Of a stretch of 64,000 nt of DNA, positions 42,914 to 51,207 are shown one piece after another. Below the pieces are notes generated by a model. It did not search any database. It was not told where the DNA came from and was given only the letters and a program-made list of their open reading frames with translations. Both the position numbers and the translations under genes were made by a program. Numbering within the stretch: position 1 is the first letter of the stretch; every line of letters starts with the position of its first letter. Source of the DNA: Zoogloeaceae bacterium (lineage in GTDB: Bacteria > Pseudomonadota > Gammaproteobacteria > Burkholderiales > Rhodocyclaceae); assembly GCA_024235595.1 (NCBI GenBank), contig JACKMC010000002.1, positions 1-64,000 of the forward strand, written 5' to 3'.

Positions 42914-43831
42914 TCAGTCCCTGGCGAGTGCGACCAGCGCCTCGAGTTGGTGCTGGATCGGTCCCGGGATCGGAACGCGGCCGGCCAGCATGGCACGGAT
43001 CGTCTCCGCGTTGGCGCTTGGCGTGATGCCTTCGGGCATGTCGGGCAGTGGCGGTGCGCCGCCTTCGTCGCCGGCATGCATCAGCAGGCGCTCGCCGTCG
43101 CGATAGCCCCCGAGTTTCGGCGTTCGCCGTGGGTTGGCGTAGGCCTCGCCCTCGGTGCCTCGCAGCAGCATCGCCCGTCCGCCGTCGATGACCAGAAAAT
43201 CGTCCATCCTCTCGATATATTCGGGATGGGTGACCGCTACGACGCGCACGCTGTGGCCGCGGCACGGGTCGATCAGCTTTGCCATGGTATGCCCGACGCT
43301 GCGCACGCCCAGCAAGAGGCGGGTCGCGAGCAGCCGGTCGAGGCCGGGTGACAGCAAGTCGAGACCCAGGCAGGCCGGCGCTCCGGCGGCAAGGCAGCGG
43401 CTCGCCTGTTCGGTGGAGTCGGCCTGCGTGACGTCGAGCTCGGCGAGCAGTTCGAACGGGCTGATTCTCGATTCGAAATCGTGGCGCCCCTGGATCAAGA
43501 CCGGCACCCCCGCGCGCACCAGCAGCAGCGCCAGCAGGGGCATCAGGTTGGGCTGTCGGCGGGCGCCGTTGTAGCTCGGCAGGATCACGCAGCGCGGGCC
43601 CTCAGGTACCGCAAGTTGCGGCGTGCGTCGATCGAGCGCGCGCTTGAAGCCGATCAGCTCATCGGTCGATTCGCTCTTGATGCGCAGCGCAATCAAGATC
43701 GCACCCAGCTCGAGTGGCGGCACCTTGCCATCGAGCATGTCGCCGAAGAGCGATTCGGCCTGATCGCTCGAAAGGGATCGGGCACCCTTGGCGCCGCGGC
43801 CAAGTTCCTTGATGTAGGGGGCGTAGGTCAT
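42914..43831 (-). CDS. ybiB: YbiB-like glycosyltransferase-family DNA-binding protein
   Basis: This 305-residue protein has the anthranilate phosphoribosyltransferase (TrpD2) fold: N-terminal YIKELGRGAKGARSLSSDQA and MLDGKVPPLELGAILIALR helices, then a Rossmann-like domain. The phosphoribosyl-binding motif is altered (LPSYNGARRQPNLMPLLALL), so no enzyme activity is expected. E. coli YbiB is a tetramer that binds DNA non-specifically and is SOS-linked. ATG 43831 is preferred to 43849 or 43840. No trp genes are near. Confidence 0.8.
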   Translation of the reverse strand: MTYAPYIKELGRGAKGARSLSSDQAESLFGDMLDGKVPPLELGAILIALRIKSESTDELIGFKRALDRRTPQLAVPEGPRCVILPSYNGARRQPNLMPLLALLLVRAGVPVLIQGRHDFESRISPFELLAELDVTQADSTEQASRCLAAGAPACLGLDLLSPGLDRLLATRLLLGVRSVGHTMAKLIDPCRGHSVRVVAVTHPEYIERMDDFLVIDGGRAMLLRGTEGEAYANPRRTPKLGGYRDGERLLMHAGDEGGAPPLPDMPEGITPSANAETIRAMLAGRVPIPGPIQHQLEALVALARD

Positions 43832-44100
43832 GTGCGGCATTATCACCAATACCGCCGATCTCTGCAGTGGGATCTGATGCAGGCTGCCCGGGCGCGGCTG
43901 CGGTTCGGCGTGCGCTGCCGGATGGCCCGCGCGGGCAAGGCGCGATGCTCATCGGAGGCCTGCGATCTGGACCGCTTGCCGACGGCCCGCTTTTTCGTGC
44001 TCGGCGGGATATCGGTTAGGATTCAGGCAACTTCAGGCGCCTCGCGCTGCCCCAGCGGCGGGGTGCCACGCCCGAGCCTGAAATATCTACAGGAGCCACG

Positions 44101-45000
44101 ATGGAAGTCGGATTCATTGGACTGGGACTCATGGGCCGCCCGATGGCGCTCAATCTCCTCAAGGCGGGCCACCGGCTCCATGTATGGAGTCGGCGCGAGG
44201 CCTCCTTGAAGCCCTTGGTGGAGGCGGGCGCGAAGGGCTGTGGGAGCGCGCGCGAGCTTGCCCAGGCGGCCGAGGTGGTGATCAGCATGGTGGCCGATGC
44301 GCCCGACGTCGAGAAGGTCGCGCTCGGGGCCGATGGCGTGGCCGACGGCGCGGGCCCGCAAACCATCTTTGTGGACATGAGCACGATCGCGCCGAGCGCC
44401 GCGCGGTCGATCGCCTGGCGCCTCGCGGAACGCGGCGTGCGCATGCTCGACGCACCCGTGTCCGGTGGCGAGGCGGGCGCGATCGCGGGTACGCTGACCA
44501 TCATGGTGGGCGGCCCGAAGGCCGCCTTCGAGAGCGTTCTGCCCCTGTTCGAGGCGATGGGCGGCAAGACCACCCACATCGATGAGAAGGCGGGCGCCGG
44601 CCAGGTCGCCAAGGCCTGCAACCAGATCATCACCGGTGTCGGGGTGGCGTCGCTGGCGGAGGCCTTCAACTTCGCCCGCAAGAGTGGCGTCGATCCCGCC
44701 GCGGTTCGCCAGGTGCTGCTGGGCGGCCTGGCCAACAGCCGCATCCTCGAGCACCATGGCCAGCGCATGGTCGATCGCAATTTCGCGCCTGGCTTCAAGT
44801 CGTGGATGCATCTCAAGGACATGCGCATCGTACTCAGCGAGGGCCACGCGCTGCAGGTCCCCTTGCCGAGCGCGGCCGCTGCCGCGCAGCTCTATTCGGC
44901 GATGTCGGGCAGCGGGCTTGGCGAGGAGGATTCGGTCGCGATGCTCAAGCTCTTCGAGGCGATGAGTGGTGGTAGCGACGACATGCGGGGGGCGCAATGA
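44101..45000 (+). CDS. Beta-hydroxyacid dehydrogenase-family oxidoreductase (copy 1)
   Basis: This 299-residue protein belongs to the 3-hydroxyisobutyrate dehydrogenase/2-hydroxy-3-oxopropionate reductase family. GFIGLGLMGRPMALNLLKAG is the NAD(P)-binding start, DAPVSGGEAGAIAGTLTIMV the substrate loop, and Lys in GAGQVAKACNQII is catalytic. The family also includes glyoxylate/succinic-semialdehyde reductases. Its TGA overlaps the ATG of a close paralogue (ATGA, 44997-45000). The exact substrate cannot be told. Confidence 0.82.
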   Translation: MEVGFIGLGLMGRPMALNLLKAGHRLHVWSRREASLKPLVEAGAKGCGSARELAQAAEVVISMVADAPDVEKVALGADGVADGAGPQTIFVDMSTIAPSAARSIAWRLAERGVRMLDAPVSGGEAGAIAGTLTIMVGGPKAAFESVLPLFEAMGGKTTHIDEKAGAGQVAKACNQIITGVGVASLAEAFNFARKSGVDPAAVRQVLLGGLANSRILEHHGQRMVDRNFAPGFKSWMHLKDMRIVLSEGHALQVPLPSAAAAAQLYSAMSGSGLGEEDSVAMLKLFEAMSGGSDDMRGAQ

Positions 45001-45890
45001 GAGTCGGTTTTGTGGGACTGGGCGCGATGGGGCGTCCGATGGCGGAGAATCTGCTGCGCGCCGGGTTTGCGGTGAGCGTGTGGGCGCGCCGCCCGGAGAG
45101 TGCGGCGCCGCTGGTGGCCGCGGGGGCCCTGCAAAGCACGGGATTGGCGGCAATGGCGACGCAGTGCGAGGTGGTGGTCTCGATGGTCACCAATAGCGGC
45201 GATGTCGAAGCGCTGTTGCTGGCTGACGAGGGCGTGCTCGCCGGGCTGCGGCCGGGCTCGGTTCATGTGGACATGAGCACCATCGCGCCGGACAGCGCCC
45301 GCAAGCTCGCGCAGGCCTGCCGGAACAAGGGCGTGGACTTTCTCGACGCGCCGGTGTCGGGCGGCGTTGCCGGGGCGAGCAACGGGACGCTGGCGATCAT
45401 GGTGGGTGGCGACGAGGCCGCGCTCGAGAGGGTGCGACCGGTTCTCGAGGCGATGGGCAAGACCATCGTGCGGGTCGGGCCGAGCGGCGCGGGACAGGTG
45501 GCCAAGGCCTGCAACCAGATGATCTTCGTAACCGCCGAACAGGCCTGCGCCGAGGCGCTGCGCCTGGCAGCCGCGAGCGGGGTCGATCCGGCGCGGGTGC
45601 GCGAGGCCCTGCTGGGCGGCTCGGCGTGGTCGCGGGCCCTGGAGGGCTGGGGCGAGAAGATGGTGAAGCGGGATTTTTCGGGCGGCGTCGAGGCGCGGCT
45701 GCACCACAAGGATTTTGCCATCCTGCTCGATGAGGCGATGCGCCTCGGCGCGCCGCTGCCGGTGGCGGCGCAGGTGTGGCAACAGCTCAATGCATTGATG
45801 AGCAGCGGCTGGGAGCGACAGGATACCTCCATCCTGCTGCGTGTCCTCGAAGCCAGCGGTGGCGTGGATGGCGGCGAGGAGCGGATGTGA
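44997..45890 (+). CDS. Beta-hydroxyacid dehydrogenase-family oxidoreductase (copy 2)
   Basis: This 297-residue paralogue is of the same family: GFVGLGAMGRPMAENLLRAG at the start, DAPVSGGVAGASNGTLAIMV, and the catalytic Lys in GAGQVAKACNQM. Similarity to the upstream copy is strong across the whole length, so the pair is a tandem duplication that has diverged. Overlap of 4 nt with the upstream gene and the GTGA overlap (45887-45890) with the lipoprotein gene make a coupled three-gene run. Confidence 0.82.
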   Translation: MRVGFVGLGAMGRPMAENLLRAGFAVSVWARRPESAAPLVAAGALQSTGLAAMATQCEVVVSMVTNSGDVEALLLADEGVLAGLRPGSVHVDMSTIAPDSARKLAQACRNKGVDFLDAPVSGGVAGASNGTLAIMVGGDEAALERVRPVLEAMGKTIVRVGPSGAGQVAKACNQMIFVTAEQACAEALRLAAASGVDPARVREALLGGSAWSRALEGWGEKMVKRDFSGGVEARLHHKDFAILLDEAMRLGAPLPVAAQVWQQLNALMSSGWERQDTSILLRVLEASGGVDGGEERM

Positions 45891-46378
45891 GGCCGCGCCG
45901 ACGTACGCTGCTGTGCGCCGTTGCGGCGGCACTGCTGGCCGCAGGCTGCGCTTCGCTGCCCGTTGGGCTCGATGCGCCGCAGGTGAGTCTTTCCGACCTT
46001 TCGCTGCAGGGCGGCGGCCTCTTCGAGCAGCGAATCGGGCTGGTGCTGCGGGTGGTGAATCCGAATCGCAGGGAGCTTGCCATCGACGGCATGAGCTTCG
46101 AACTCGAGCTGAACGGCAAGAAGTTTGCCCGCGGAGTTTCCGATCGGTCGCTGAGCATCCCAGGCCTCGGTGAGGCCCTGGTGGATGTAAGCGCGGTCAC
46201 TTCCCTTGGCGATGTGCTGCGTCAACTCGGCTCGCTCGGCGAGCGCCGCGGCATCGACTATCGCCTGTACGGAAAGGTGCTGATGAGCGGTTTCGGCTCC
46301 TTGCCCTTCGAGCGCAAGGGCGAGGTCAGCCTGCCCGATTTCGCAGGTAGCGGCGCAGGCGGCACGAGCCGCTTCTGA
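45887..46378 (+). CDS. LEA type 2 (WHy-domain) lipoprotein
   Basis: This 163-residue protein, started at GTG 45887, has a lipoprotein signal (LLCAVAAALLAAGCASLPVG with the lipobox AAGC). One LEA14/WHy beta-sandwich domain follows: LVLRVVNPNRRELAIDGMSF, then ELELNGKKFARGVS. Such proteins are linked to stress and outer-membrane integrity; none has a firm role. The GTG overlaps the TGA of the upstream dehydrogenase. It converges on the GGDEF-EAL gene 3 nt away. Confidence 0.78.
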   Translation: MRPRRRTLLCAVAAALLAAGCASLPVGLDAPQVSLSDLSLQGGGLFEQRIGLVLRVVNPNRRELAIDGMSFELELNGKKFARGVSDRSLSIPGLGEALVDVSAVTSLGDVLRQLGSLGERRGIDYRLYGKVLMSGFGSLPFERKGEVSLPDFAGSGAGGTSRF

Positions 46379-46381
46379 CGG

Positions 46382-49261
46382 TCATGCCGGGGCGGTCCGC
46401 GTCGCGGCGCCTGCAAGCCCGCGAGCGGCGTGCGGGCGCATGGTCTCGAGCATCCGGCTGATCGCGTCGGCGGGCAGCGGCCGTGAAAACAGGAAGCCCT
46501 GGTAGGCATCGCATCGCCATTCGCGCAGCAATCTCAGTTGGGCCTCGTTCTCCACGCCTTCGGCGATCACTCTGAGGCGAAGCGTGCGGGCCATGGCGAT
46601 GATGGTCTGGGCGATCGCCGCATCATCGGGTTCGTCGACGATGTCCTGGATGAAGGATCGGTCGATCTTGAGCTGGGTGATCGGAAAGCGCTTGAGATAG
46701 GCGAGGCTCGAATAGCCGGTGCCGAAGTCGTCCACCGAAATCTTGAGGCCGAGGTTCTGGCAGGCGCGCAGGATCTCTGTGGTGCGTTCGGGATTGCGCA
46801 TGACCATGCCTTCGGTCAGCTCCAGCTCCAGCATCTCGGCCGGGAGGCCGGTGCCCACGAGCGTGTTGGAGATGGTGCTCAAGAGGTCGTTCTGGACGAA
46901 CTGGCGGGCGGAGAGGTTGACCGCCATCGGTACGGCGGCGAGGCCTGCCTGTTGCCAGGCGAGATTCTGCCGGCACGCGGTCTCGAGCACCCATTCGCCG
47001 ATCGGCACGATGAGGCCGCAGTCCTCGGCGATGGGGATGAACTTGTCGGGCGGAATCAGCCCGCTCTCCGGGTGGCGCCAGCGCAGCAAGGCTTCGAACC
47101 CGATCAGCTCGCCCGACGCGGTGTCGAGCTGGGGTTGGTAGTGCAATTCGAATTCCTGGTTGTGGAGCGCGGTGCGCAACTGCGCTTCGAGCTGCAGGCG
47201 CTCGGACACATGGGTGGTGAGGTGCGACTCGAAGAACTGGTAGTTGTTGCGGCCCTGTTCCTTGGCCAGGTACATCGCCGCGTCGGCATGTTTGATCAGC
47301 GTTTCGGCATCCCCTCCGTCGCGCGGGAACAGCGCGATGCCGATACTCGGCGTGACGGTGAGATCGTGGCCGCGGATATCGAAAGGGCGCTGCAGGGCTT
47401 CGACGATGCGCAGCGATACTTCCGCGGCCTGGCTGCGGTTGTGAATCTTGCGCAGCAGGATCACGAATTCGTCGCCGCCCATGCGGCCAACGGTATCCTG
47501 CTCGCGCACACAGTCCAGGAAGCGGCGCGATACCTGTTGCAGCAACATGTCGCCGGCGTGGTGGCCGAGCGAATCGTTCACATACTTGAAGCGGTCCAGA
47601 TCGATGAACAGCACCGCCGCCTGGTGATTGTTCTCCTCGGCCGCGTCGAGCGCCTCGGCGAGGCGGGCGTTGAGCAGGCTGCGGTTCGGCAGTTCGGTGA
47701 GCGCGTCGTAATGGGCGAGGCGCAGCACGGTTTGCTCGGTCTTGTGGCGATGCGTCATGTCGCCGCAAATGCCCAGATACCCCTGGACCTCGCGACTGCC
47801 GGGATTGTAGAGCGTCGAGATCGACAGGCTGGCGGGGAACAGACTGCCGTCGCGATGGCGCATCTTCAGCGAGCGCGGCTCGCCCGGGCTGCGATGCGGG
47901 GATTCGACGAGCGCGATGAAGGCCCGCCTTTCATCGCCGTGGCCCCACTGTTCGACGTCGGCGGGATCATGGAACAGGATCGGCGTATGTCGGCCCACGA
48001 GCTCCTCGGCGGACCAGCCGAAGATTCGTTCGGCCGCGGGATTGGCAAGCTGGATGATGCCATTTGTGTCGGTGGTGACGATCGCGTACTCGGTGCTTTC
48101 GAAGATCGCCTTCTGCAAGGTGGCGCTCGCGCTGAGCTTGGCCTCGGAGCGAATGCGGCTGTCGATCTCATCCTGAAGCGAACGGTTGGCGCGCGCCAGC
48201 TCCTCGGTCTGGCGGGCTACGCGGCGCCTCACACTGCGACTGCGGTCCTGCAGGAAAAACACGATCAGCGCCGCCAGCACGCTCGCTGCGAGGCCGACCC
48301 ACAGCATGCTCGCGAGGCTGCGGCTGGGGGCGAGCGAGTAGCCGCCGGGCGACGGCGAGACGCTGACCAACCACTGTCGGCCCCCGAAATCGATGCTCCG
48401 GCGGTAGCCGAGAGTGGCCTCGCGTTCGCGTCCGAATACCGACCATACCTGCTCGGCGTCCAGGTCCGCGACGCTGACATCGAGGCTTGCCAGCGTGTTG
48501 TGCGCGCTGCGTTGCAAGGCATGTTCGATCATTGCCGCACCGAATACGATGAGACTGGCCGAGCCGGCGAAATCCGATTCCTCTTCGTTGGGACGGAACA
48601 CCGGAGCGAAAAGAAGAATGGCCTGGTCGTTGCCGGCATGTTTCGCGCGGGCCAGGGGCACCGGGGGCGTCGCGGCGATCGCGGCAGTGCTGCGAGCCTT
48701 CTCGAGCGCAGCCCGGCGCTGGCCGCTGGCGGTACTCTGCCCCCCGCCGGGCACGTCCGCGGTGGCGTCGAAGCCGATCAGGTCGCGATAGGGTGCGAGC
48801 GGGACGATGTATCGATAGGGGAAGTATTCGCTCATCCTGCGGCGCGGCCCAAGTTCGCCGCTGGGCAGCTTTTCGGTGATCAAGCTGCCCGTTTGGTCAC
48901 CCTGAGTGCGCTCGTAGCGGGCCCGGTCGGCGTCCGCTACGCGTGGCGAGAAGGCGATCGCCGTGACATAGGGGTGTCGCTCGAGCAGCGCCAGCGTGAG
49001 GTGAGCGAAGCTCGGCTGGCTTTGTGCTGCTGAGGCTTCGATTGCCGCGCGCAGCATGCGCAGGTTTCCGGTGAGCGTGTGGATCTCGGATTCGATCGCG
49101 GCCACGTTTTCGCCGGCCTGCTGTTCGAAGCGCAGACGGGTCTGTTCGCGTTCGGTTTCAAGCGCCCGCTCGTAGGCCGACCAGGTTGCGGTGGCGAGCA
49201 CGAGCAGCACTGCGAGCGCAGGGATTGGTCGAAACGTACCCTTGAGGGTCGGGAGCGTCAT
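46382..49261 (-). CDS. CHASE-PAS-GGDEF-EAL cyclic-di-GMP turnover protein
   Basis: This 959-residue protein has TM1 (12-30), a periplasmic CHASE domain (about 55-290, LIGFDATADVP region near 161), TM2 (316-337) and a PAS (about 380-505). The GGDEF domain (510-675) has intact GGDEF at 595-599. The EAL domain (690-945) has EALLRW at 723-728, AVNLSARQF, LELTEG, DDFGTGYSSL and AEGVE. Both catalytic motifs are complete, so it could be a bifunctional enzyme or a phosphodiesterase with GTP-regulated activity. ATG at 49261 is chosen by the TM topology. Confidence 0.88.
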   Translation of the reverse strand: MTLPTLKGTFRPIPALAVLLVLATATWSAYERALETEREQTRLRFEQQAGENVAAIESEIHTLTGNLRMLRAAIEASAAQSQPSFAHLTLALLERHPYVTAIAFSPRVADADRARYERTQGDQTGSLITEKLPSGELGPRRRMSEYFPYRYIVPLAPYRDLIGFDATADVPGGGQSTASGQRRAALEKARSTAAIAATPPVPLARAKHAGNDQAILLFAPVFRPNEEESDFAGSASLIVFGAAMIEHALQRSAHNTLASLDVSVADLDAEQVWSVFGREREATLGYRRSIDFGGRQWLVSVSPSPGGYSLAPSRSLASMLWVGLAASVLAALIVFFLQDRSRSVRRRVARQTEELARANRSLQDEIDSRIRSEAKLSASATLQKAIFESTEYAIVTTDTNGIIQLANPAAERIFGWSAEELVGRHTPILFHDPADVEQWGHGDERRAFIALVESPHRSPGEPRSLKMRHRDGSLFPASLSISTLYNPGSREVQGYLGICGDMTHRHKTEQTVLRLAHYDALTELPNRSLLNARLAEALDAAEENNHQAAVLFIDLDRFKYVNDSLGHHAGDMLLQQVSRRFLDCVREQDTVGRMGGDEFVILLRKIHNRSQAAEVSLRIVEALQRPFDIRGHDLTVTPSIGIALFPRDGGDAETLIKHADAAMYLAKEQGRNNYQFFESHLTTHVSERLQLEAQLRTALHNQEFELHYQPQLDTASGELIGFEALLRWRHPESGLIPPDKFIPIAEDCGLIVPIGEWVLETACRQNLAWQQAGLAAVPMAVNLSARQFVQNDLLSTISNTLVGTGLPAEMLELELTEGMVMRNPERTTEILRACQNLGLKISVDDFGTGYSSLAYLKRFPITQLKIDRSFIQDIVDEPDDAAIAQTIIAMARTLRLRVIAEGVENEAQLRLLREWRCDAYQGFLFSRPLPADAISRMLETMRPHAARGLAGAATRTAPA

Positions 49262-49379
49262 GGCGATTGCGGTTCTCTGAGGGTTCGTCACAGCGGCTGC
49301 GAAGACGCTGCGATGTTCTACGACCAAAGAGATAACGGCTGCGGGTTTTCAAACTTGAAGCGGCGCTGCGCGATGGCAG

Positions 49380-50021
49380 TCAGTCGTCGGATTGCCCGTA
49401 GCTGCTGAAGCGCGCCAGTACTGCAGCCATCTCCGCATCGCCAAGCAACTGCGGCGGACCCAGGCGCATGCTCTCGAGGTAGTGTCGACAGAGCATCTCG
49501 AATTCGATCGCCAGTGCCAGCGCGTTGGTGCAGTCGTGGCCGAAGACGACCATGCCGTGGTTGGCAAGCAGGCAGGCCGATCGTCCCTCGAGCGCCTCGA
49601 GCGCGTGCTCGGAGAGCGCCTGGGTGCCAAAGGTCGCATATTGCGCGCAGCGGATGGTGGCGCCGCCGAACCGCGCGATCATGTAGTGAAAGGGTGGGAT
49701 GCCGCGTTGGTGGCAGGCGATTGCGGTGGCGAAGGGCGAGTGGGCGTGCACGATCGCGCCGGCATCGGGGCGGGCGCGATAGATGTCGCGATGGATCCGC
49801 CATTCGCTCGACGGCGCCCGCTTGCCGCGGGTCTTGCCGTCCATGCCCATCGCCACCATGTCGGCCGGCTTGCAGTGGTCGAAGGGCAGCCCGGTGGGCG
49901 TGATGAGGAAGCCCTCCGCGTCGCGCAGGCTGAGGTTTCCCGCGGTGCCGACGCTGAGCCCCGCGTCATTCATCGCGCGTGCGGTGTCGAGCAATTGCGA
50001 GGCGGGCGAGGTACCTGTCAT
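49380..50021 (-). CDS. Class II aldolase, FucA-like (probable 5-methylthioribulose-1-phosphate aldolase)
   Basis: This 213-residue class II aldolase/adducin protein has FucA-type features: GTAGNLSLRDAEGFLITPTG, PSSEWRIHRDIYRARPDAGA, zinc ligands in VHAHSPFATA, YMIARFGG, CAQYATFGTQALSEHALEAL and ANHGMVVFG. MtnB dehydratases lack the YATFG/LSEH block. It overlaps mtnA by 4 nt (ATGA), which makes a DHAP-shunt aldolase (splitting methylthioribulose-1-P into DHAP and methylthioacetaldehyde) the best call. Family assignment is firm; the substrate is an inference from context. Confidence 0.72.
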   Translation of the reverse strand: MTGTSPASQLLDTARAMNDAGLSVGTAGNLSLRDAEGFLITPTGLPFDHCKPADMVAMGMDGKTRGKRAPSSEWRIHRDIYRARPDAGAIVHAHSPFATAIACHQRGIPPFHYMIARFGGATIRCAQYATFGTQALSEHALEALEGRSACLLANHGMVVFGHDCTNALALAIEFEMLCRHYLESMRLGPPQLLGDAEMAAVLARFSSYGQSDD

Positions 50022-51148
50022 GGCCGCTCCGGAAAGAGTTCTGCGAGTGTGCCGGGGCTGGCGATCCCGCGTTCGGTGATGATGCCGGTGATCAGGCGCG
50101 CCGGGGTGACGTCGAACGCCGGGTTGGCGGTGCGGGTGCTGGCCGGCGCCAGATGCACGGTCTGCAGACGGCCGGACGCATCCGGAGCGGTCACCGCCCG
50201 AAGTTCCTCGCCGTCGCGGTCCTCGATCGGAATCGCGCTGCCGTCGGGGCAGCCGAAATCGATCGTCGAGGAGGGACTGGCGATGTAGAAGGGCACCGCA
50301 TTGTCGCGCGCGGCGAGTGCCTTGAGATAGGTGCCGATCTTGTTGGCGGAGTCGCCGTTGGCCGCTACCCGGTCGGCCCCGGTGACGACCAGGTCGACCT
50401 CGCCGCGGGCCAGCAGGAGGCCGGCGGCGTTATCGGCGATGAGGGTGTGGGGCACCTCCGAGGCGTCGAGCTCCCAGGCGGTCAGCAGGCCCTGGTTGCG
50501 CGGTCGGGTTTCGCTCACCCACACCTCGACCGGGATGCCGGCCTCGCGCGCGGCATAGACAGGTGCCAGCGCGGTGCCGTGGCCGCAGGTCGCGAGCCAG
50601 CCGGCATTGCAGTGGGTCATCAGTCGCACCGGCCCGGGTCGCGAAGCGGCGATGGCGCGAATCAGTGCCAGCCCGTGCGCGCCGATGCGACGGTTGGTGT
50701 TGGCGTCCTCATCGATGATCCGTTGGGCTTCGCGCGCGGCTGCGGCGGCGCGCTCGCTCGTCGGCAGCGGCCCGAGCAGGCGGGCGAGCCGATCGAGCGC
50801 CCAGTGGAGATTGACCGCGGTCGGGCGGGTCGCGGCCAGCACCGAGAGTGCCTCGGCGAGCGCAGCGTCGTCGGCGCAGTGGCGCAGCGCGATGGCGACG
50901 CCACAGGCGGCCGTTGCGCCGATCAGCGGCGCGCCGCGAACCTGCATGCCGCGGATTGCGCGGGCGACGGCATCGAGGCTTTCGAGGGTGACCGTGTCGC
51001 GCCGGTGGGGCAGTGCGGTCTGGTCAAGAACCGTGGCGCGGGCGCCATCGAAACTGAGCGTGGAGGGTGTATGCACGGCTGGCCGGGTGAGTTCTCGAGA
51101 CTGTGATTCTAATGGTGCATCGTCGCCTGGCGGTGGCGATGGGTTCAC
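50018..51148 (-). CDS. mtnA: S-methyl-5-thioribose-1-phosphate isomerase
   Basis: MtnA (376 aa) is an eIF2B-like sugar isomerase. The active-site Cys is in LMTHCNAGWLATCGHGTALA and the Asp in VTGADRVAANGDSANKIGTY. The opening block AIRGMQVRGAPLIGATAACG and SPSSTIDF are characteristic. It converts MTR-1-P to methylthioribulose-1-P in methylthioadenosine salvage. It overlaps the aldolase gene by 4 nt and diverges from a methionine-aminotransferase gene 59 nt away, supporting a salvage locus. Start ATG 51148 gives a 30-residue N-terminal extension of uncertain reality. Confidence 0.9.
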   Translation of the reverse strand: MNPSPPPGDDAPLESQSRELTRPAVHTPSTLSFDGARATVLDQTALPHRRDTVTLESLDAVARAIRGMQVRGAPLIGATAACGVAIALRHCADDAALAEALSVLAATRPTAVNLHWALDRLARLLGPLPTSERAAAAAREAQRIIDEDANTNRRIGAHGLALIRAIAASRPGPVRLMTHCNAGWLATCGHGTALAPVYAAREAGIPVEVWVSETRPRNQGLLTAWELDASEVPHTLIADNAAGLLLARGEVDLVVTGADRVAANGDSANKIGTYLKALAARDNAVPFYIASPSSTIDFGCPDGSAIPIEDRDGEELRAVTAPDASGRLQTVHLAPASTRTANPAFDVTPARLITGIITERGIASPGTLAELFPERP

Positions 51149-51207
51149 GGTCGCTTGCGTTCGGCCGATAGAATGTGCGCTTTCGACCTGTGCTGCGAGT
51201 TTCCGCC

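Noticed and set aside
46538..49033. 831-codon plus-strand open frame opposite the GGDEF-EAL gene
   Set aside because: It is a shadow of a gene whose CHASE, PAS, GGDEF and EAL motifs are all intact on the minus strand.
49380..50021. MtnB (methylthioribulose-1-phosphate dehydratase) as the class II protein
   Set aside because: The sequence carries the FucA-type block (YMIARFGG, YATFG, LSEH) rather than the MtnB pattern, so an aldolase is preferred.
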